A program made the position numbers and the translations under genes. Below are positions 3,951 through 7,202 of a DNA stretch of 7,202 nt, one piece after another. The stretch comes from Chloroflexota bacterium. Lineage in GTDB: Bacteria; Chloroflexota; Anaerolineae; Aggregatilineales; Phototrophicaceae. Location of the stretch: contig JAADYY010000465.1 in NCBI GenBank assembly GCA_010092805.1, positions 1 to 7,202 on the forward strand, in the 5' to 3' direction. Below the pieces are notes generated by a model. The model saw nothing but the letters and a program-made list of their open reading frames with translations. It made no database searches and was not told the DNA's origin. The stretch's first letter is position 1. Each line of letters starts with the position of its first letter.

Positions 3951-6365
3951 ATGGCGGATCTACAGCAGCGGCTCACCGAATTAGGCCGCAAGATTCAGGC
4001 GTTACCCGCAGACCCCGACAGCACAACCGTCGCGGAACTGGAACGCAGCGCCCGCACGCTGCTGGCCGACGCGAAGAACACCCCGCAGGAATCGGCGGCG
4101 CAGGCACTGTTTGCGGAATTGGCGCGCATGAACAACCCAGCGTCGCCCGTCTCCTCGACGGTGCGCGGGTTGGTGCGGCGGGCGCGCATTCGCGTCGAGA
4201 TCGCGGGGGACGACGACGACATCGACGAAGCGATTGACATTCTCGCCGAAGCGCTGGTGCTCGATCCGCAGGCAGAAGAAGTGATCACGCTGCTGCAAGA
4301 GGCCGGCGCGCACAACTCACAGGCATCGCGGCGCGTCAACGATCTGTTCGCCCGCTACGGCGTCGAAGTGCCCGCCGCCCAGCCGCCGCCACCGCCGCAG
4401 TTCGAAACGCAGGAAACGAGCCTTGTCCCCGCAGATGACGGCGACACGCCGTCATCTGCGGCCTATGTTGATCCGCCGCCCGCCCAGCCTGGCTACCGCG
4501 AGCAGCCCCCGGCGCGGCGCACCACCTCCACACAGGCGGCGATCACAGGCGGGGTTGATGATGCCCTGTCGGATCTCACGCAGATGTACTACGCGGGCGA
4601 CTATCAGCAGGTCGTTGATCTGGCGAATCGGATTCTGAATCAGCAGCCGGGCAACGCCGCGGCGCAGGATTATCGGCAGAAAGCCGAAGACAACCTGATT
4701 CGCGGCGTCGTGCCGGATCATCGCATCCCGTTCGATGCGCGTGTGGCGTACAACCGCGCGAATTCCCTGGTGCGCGCGGGCAACTACAACGAAGCCGAGC
4801 GCCTCTACCGCGAAGCGCGTGACATCGCTGAGCGCACAGGCATCCTCAACTGGAAGGACGCCGAGCAAGCCCTCCTGGACATTCAAGATCTGGCGCTGGC
4901 GCGCGAGCTGCTGCTGGAAGGCGACCGCCTGATGAACGCGGACAGTTGGCCAGAGGCGCTGCGCAAATACGAAGGCGCGCTGCGCGTCGTCGCCAACGAT
5001 CCGCAGGCCGAAGAACGCATCGAGCGGCTGCGGCGCATTCAGCAGGACGCCGAGGGTGTCAGCGTGCAGTTGAATATGCTCGGCGGCTCCATCTCCGAGC
5101 AGGTGGCGCAGCTCCAGAATATTCTGGGGGTGTTGGCGCGCTTACGCCAGTTGCTGCCCAACAGCCAGCGGCTGGCGCACCTGGCGCAGGATGCCAACAA
5201 TCGCCTGACCGGGATCAAGAACCAGGTGAATGAGCAGGCGCAGTTGGCGTTCAAGCGTGCAGAGAACGCGACCTCGCTGGAGGAACGGCTCGCGCTGACC
5301 AACGACGCGCTGCAGCAGTTGGAGATGGGTACCAAGCTCGACCCCAGCGACCCAACCATCGCGCAGATGGCGCTGGATGCGCGCGCGGCGGTCAATGACA
5401 TGCAGCGGGCACGCCAGACGATTGAACACGCAGCGGCGCTGATCGCGCAGAACATCGATACCGAGCTGGTGCAGGCCCGCTCGATGCTCAGCGGCTTGAT
5501 GGCGTTCGCGCAGGACAGCCGCTATCGGACGGGCGTCAACGATTTGCTGACGCGCTACCTGGAACGGACGGCGGTCGCGCTCGACGACAACGATCTGGCG
5601 GAGGCTGAAGCGCTGCTCCAGAGTATGCGTGAAGAGCCGTTCACGATTCTGGGCCGCCGCGCCGAAATGAACCGCCTGGAAACGCAACTGCGCGACTCGC
5701 GGCAGCGGTCGCGGTGGCGCGTCGTCACGCTGAGCACCGCCAGCATCATCATTATCATTTTGGCGCTGCTGGGCACACGCAATACCTGGCAGCCGGTGCT
5801 GTTCCCGCCGCCGACGGCCACCAACACCGCGACGTTCACGGCCACGCACACGTTCACGCCCAGCAATACGCCCACGCCCAGCAATACGCCCACGCCGTCG
5901 AACACGCCGACCATCACGATCACGCCGTCGCCGACGATCACGCCGTCGTTCACCGTCACCCCGTCGATCACGGCGTCCCATACGCACACCCCGACGCACA
6001 CGCTCACGCCGACGTGGACATCGACATTCACCTGGACGCCGACGCCGTCGTACACACCGACGCCCAGCAACACGCCCACGCCGTCGAACACACCGACGCC
6101 GACGCCGATCCCGCCGGTGCTGTGTCGCGCGTTCGCACCGGAACGGGTCAATGTGCGCTCCGGGCCATCGACCCGTACCATCCAGATCGGGGCGGTGCCC
6201 AGCAACACGATCATTGAAGTGCTGGGCTTGGAACGCGGCCCCGATGATCAGCGGGTGTGGTACCGAATGGAAGTCGAGATCAACGCGGCGGTCATCGTTG
6301 GGTTTGTGCGCAGCGATACGGTCAGACCCATTGATGACTGCCCGACGCTGCCCAACGTCCCGTGA
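3951..6365 (+). CDS. Membrane-anchored TPR-like protein with Thr/Pro-rich stalk and extracytoplasmic SH3b domain
   Basis: An 804-residue protein with five parts. Residues 1-140 form an alpha-helical region with a TPR-like unit (about 85-118). Residues 141-200 are a Pro/Gln-rich linker. Residues 202-588 are all-helical with TPR-like repeats (about 205-250, 262-296, 318-352) and then coiled-coil-like helices. One transmembrane helix (591-609, an Ile/Leu core) follows the basic stretch RQRSRWR, so the N-terminus is predicted inside and the C-terminus outside. Residues 619-722 are a low-complexity Thr/Pro/Ser/Asn stalk with TPSNTP hexapeptides, and 725-804 a bacterial SH3 (SH3b) domain with VNVRSGPST and WYRMEV. 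Its only two cysteines, C725 and C797, flank the SH3b domain and could form a disulfide. SH3b domains often bind cell-wall or surface ligands, so a role linking envelope contact to a cytoplasmic scaffold is plausible but unproven. The gene stands alone, has its own ribosome site and ends at a strong terminator. The exact function is unknown. Confidence 0.93.
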   Translation: MADLQQRLTELGRKIQALPADPDSTTVAELERSARTLLADAKNTPQESAAQALFAELARMNNPASPVSSTVRGLVRRARIRVEIAGDDDDIDEAIDILAEALVLDPQAEEVITLLQEAGAHNSQASRRVNDLFARYGVEVPAAQPPPPPQFETQETSLVPADDGDTPSSAAYVDPPPAQPGYREQPPARRTTSTQAAITGGVDDALSDLTQMYYAGDYQQVVDLANRILNQQPGNAAAQDYRQKAEDNLIRGVVPDHRIPFDARVAYNRANSLVRAGNYNEAERLYREARDIAERTGILNWKDAEQALLDIQDLALARELLLEGDRLMNADSWPEALRKYEGALRVVANDPQAEERIERLRRIQQDAEGVSVQLNMLGGSISEQVAQLQNILGVLARLRQLLPNSQRLAHLAQDANNRLTGIKNQVNEQAQLAFKRAENATSLEERLALTNDALQQLEMGTKLDPSDPTIAQMALDARAAVNDMQRARQTIEHAAALIAQNIDTELVQARSMLSGLMAFAQDSRYRTGVNDLLTRYLERTAVALDDNDLAEAEALLQSMREEPFTILGRRAEMNRLETQLRDSRQRSRWRVVTLSTASIIIIILALLGTRNTWQPVLFPPPTATNTATFTATHTFTPSNTPTPSNTPTPSNTPTITITPSPTITPSFTVTPSITASHTHTPTHTLTPTWTSTFTWTPTPSYTPTPSNTPTPSNTPTPTPIPPVLCRAFAPERVNVRSGPSTRTIQIGAVPSNTIIEVLGLERGPDDQRVWYRMEVEINAAVIVGFVRSDTVRPIDDCPTLPNVP
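4429..4461. repeat. Perfect 15-bp inverted repeat with 3-base loop inside the membrane-protein gene
   Basis: CCGCAGATGACGGCG (4429-4443) and its exact reverse complement (4447-4461) flank the loop ACA. The element is 33 bases, equal to 11 codons, and lies in the Pro-rich linker (residues 160-171), where an in-frame insertion would be tolerated. The right arm brings TCA and TCT serine codons (residues 168-169), unlike the AGC/TCG used nearby. There is no T-tract, so it is not a typical intrinsic terminator. Possibilities are a small REP-like palindromic insertion, an mRNA hairpin acting on translation between domains, or a local duplication-inversion. Confidence 0.8.
5856..6095 (+). repeat. 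Degenerate tandem repeat encoding TPSNTP units of the Thr/Pro stalk
   Basis: An 18-bp unit (ACGCCCAGCAATACGCCC) occurs twice exactly at 5856-5873 and 5874-5891, followed by a synonymous variant at 5892-5909. Two more variants lie at 6060-6077 and 6078-6095. Each encodes Thr-Pro-Ser-Asn-Thr-Pro. Between the two blocks the Thr/Pro pattern continues in a more degenerate form. Two blocks of near-identical units suggest growth by slippage or unequal exchange, so stalk length may vary between strains. The antisense open frames over this region are produced by the repeat composition and are not genes. Confidence 0.8.
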
Positions 6366-6414
6366 TGTGGGGCAGGCCGTCGCTCCGGTTCGGTTGAGGG
6401 TCCGCTGAGGTATG

Positions 6415-6445
6415 GCAGCGCATCGACGTTCGGTGCGCTGCTTTT
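6415..6445 (+). terminator. Rho-independent terminator of the membrane-protein gene
   Basis: GCAGCGCA (6415-6422) pairs with TGCGCTGC (6434-6441). Inside it one T-G wobble and CGA/TCG extend the stem to 12 pairs with the three-base loop CGT. The run TTTT (6442-6445), then GCTT, follows immediately. It starts 50 bases after the stop codon. The minus strand has no T-run after the stem, so it should serve the plus-strand gene rather than dprA. Confidence 0.85.
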
Positions 6446-6455
6446 GCTTCGTGCG

Positions 6456-7202
6456 TCAGGGCAGCAGCGGACTCATCTCGTCGGGCGTGATCGGCTGCGC
6501 GCCAATCTCGCTGATCAAAGCGCGGTTGCCGGGCGCGGGCGTATCGAGCACGTAGACGGGCCGCCCCTGCTCGTGCGCACGGCGCGCGGCGTGCATCGCC
6601 CCACCATCAACCGCCGTCTCGATCACGACCAGCGCCCGGCTCAGCCCGCTGATGATGCGGTTGCGCGCGACCAACATCGTGGGGCGCGGGTTGTCGTCCG
6701 GCGCGACCTCGCTGATCAGCCCGCCGCGCACCCGCATGTGATCGGCCAGCATCCGGTGTTCGTGGGGGTAGATGCGCAGCACACCGCCCCCCAGCACCGC
6801 GACCGTCGGGCCGTCGGCAGCCAACGCGCCCCGATGCGCCGCCCCGTCGACGCCCAACGCCAGCCCGCTGATGATCAGGTTGCCGTTGCGGGCTAATGCC
6901 CGCGCCATGTGGTAGGCTGCCGCCCGCGATCCGGGCGTAGGGGAGCGCGTCCCGACAATCGCCACACCCAGACAGTGGCTGAGATCGACGGTGCTGGCCG
7001 TATGCTCACACGGGATCGAACTGCCGCGCACGAACAGCAGCGCGGGGGCGTCATCCAATGCGTGGAGCGGAGCGGGGTAAGCGGGGCTGCGCCAATCCAC
7101 CAGGCGGACGCCTTCGCGCCGCCACACTGTCAGCCGCTTCTCGACCGACGCCCCATCCACCGAACGAATCGATGCGGCGATCTTCGGGCCAATGCCGGGC
7201 AC
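6456..7202 (-). CDS. dprA: DNA-processing protein DprA (Smf), N-terminus outside the window
   Basis: DprA binds single-stranded DNA and loads RecA, protecting incoming DNA during transformation and aiding recombination in the cytoplasm. The visible 248 codons begin within a helix-hairpin-helix-like segment (PGIGPKIAASI) and continue into the DprA Rossmann-like domain. Its landmarks are VAIVGTRSPTPGS (80-92), IISGLALGVDGAAHRGAL (110-127), VLGGGVLRIYP (136-146) and ARNRIISGLSRALVVIE (179-195). The first codon at the window edge is a GTG that is probably internal (V of xPGIG), so the gene continues beyond 7202. Two oddities are visible. The usual SGSLITA-type stretch reads GGAMHAA (200-206). The protein stops soon after GNRALISEIGA, with no C-terminal winged-helix domain as found in many DprA proteins. 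Identity is firm; transformation competence of the host cannot be inferred from this gene alone. Confidence 0.93.
   Translation of the reverse strand: MPGIGPKIAASIRSVDGASVEKRLTVWRREGVRLVDWRSPAYPAPLHALDDAPALLFVRGSSIPCEHTASTVDLSHCLGVAIVGTRSPTPGSRAAAYHMARALARNGNLIISGLALGVDGAAHRGALAADGPTVAVLGGGVLRIYPHEHRMLADHMRVRGGLISEVAPDDNPRPTMLVARNRIISGLSRALVVIETAVDGGAMHAARRAHEQGRPVYVLDTPAPGNRALISEIGAQPITPDEMSPLLP

Noticed and set aside
5142..5999. Long minus-strand open frame rich in Arg
   Set aside because: It lies antisense to the helical region and Thr/Pro stalk of the membrane protein. Its Arg-rich low complexity follows from the repeat composition, and it has no recognisable motif.
5555..6214. Minus-strand open frame with Gly-Val-Gly-Val repeats
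   Set aside because: This is the reverse complement of the Thr/Pro codons of the stalk, so the repeats are a mirror of the real gene and not a separate protein.
6642..6875. 15-bp direct repeat CAGCCCGCTGATGAT at 6642-6656 and 6861-6875 in dprA
   Set aside because: Both copies encode the same Ile-Ile-Ser-Gly-Leu peptide in two conserved DprA segments, so shared codons explain the match.
1..7202. Possible defence or mobile-element system linking sbcD and dprA
   Set aside because: The two genes are over 4 kb apart with unrelated genes between, all in convergent or divergent order. No integrase, transposase, toxin or nuclease-helicase pair is present.

Overview
The window is GC-rich chromosomal DNA, broken by two visibly AT-rich gaps (about 2091-2270 and 3760-3940). 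It most likely comes from a Chloroflexota bacterium of the Anaerolineae type. This is an inference from gene style: a TPR / single-membrane-helix / long Thr-Pro-Ser-Asn linker / SH3b protein, a free-standing STAS-like protein and a HAL2-type nucleotidase. No rRNA or other phylogenetic marker is present. There are six protein genes, two cut by the window edges. I see no tRNA or rRNA, transposase, CRISPR array or recognisable defence module.

Layout. A protein of unknown function, open at its 5' end (3-812, +), converges on sbcD (825-2090, -), the Mre11-family nuclease subunit. No sbcC lies next to it. An AT-rich gap separates sbcD from a divergent small STAS/SpoIIAA-like protein (2218 or 2272 to 2685, +). 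That gene converges, with a 5-base gap, on a HAL2/CysQ-type 3'(2'),5'-bisphosphate nucleotidase (2691-3680, -). A second AT-rich gap (3681-3950) carries several short palindromes. It leads to an 804-residue membrane protein (3951-6365, +) with cytoplasmic TPR-like helices, one transmembrane helix, a Thr/Pro-rich stalk and an outer SH3b domain. That gene ends at a strong intrinsic terminator (6415-6445). Beyond it, on the minus strand, is the 3' part of dprA (6456-7202).

How the genes relate. Every neighbouring pair is convergent or divergent, so no operon is visible and each gene is probably its own transcription unit. sbcD (processing of DNA ends and hairpins) and dprA (loading RecA on single-stranded DNA) both concern DNA metabolism, but nothing in the sequence ties them together.

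The most unusual signals are structures in the nucleic acid. One is a perfect 15-bp-stem, 3-base-loop inverted repeat inside the coding sequence of the membrane protein (4429-4461). Another is a 9-bp-stem hairpin whose loop holds a possible start codon of the nucleotidase (3666-3690). I find no convincing evidence for a new multi-gene system here.
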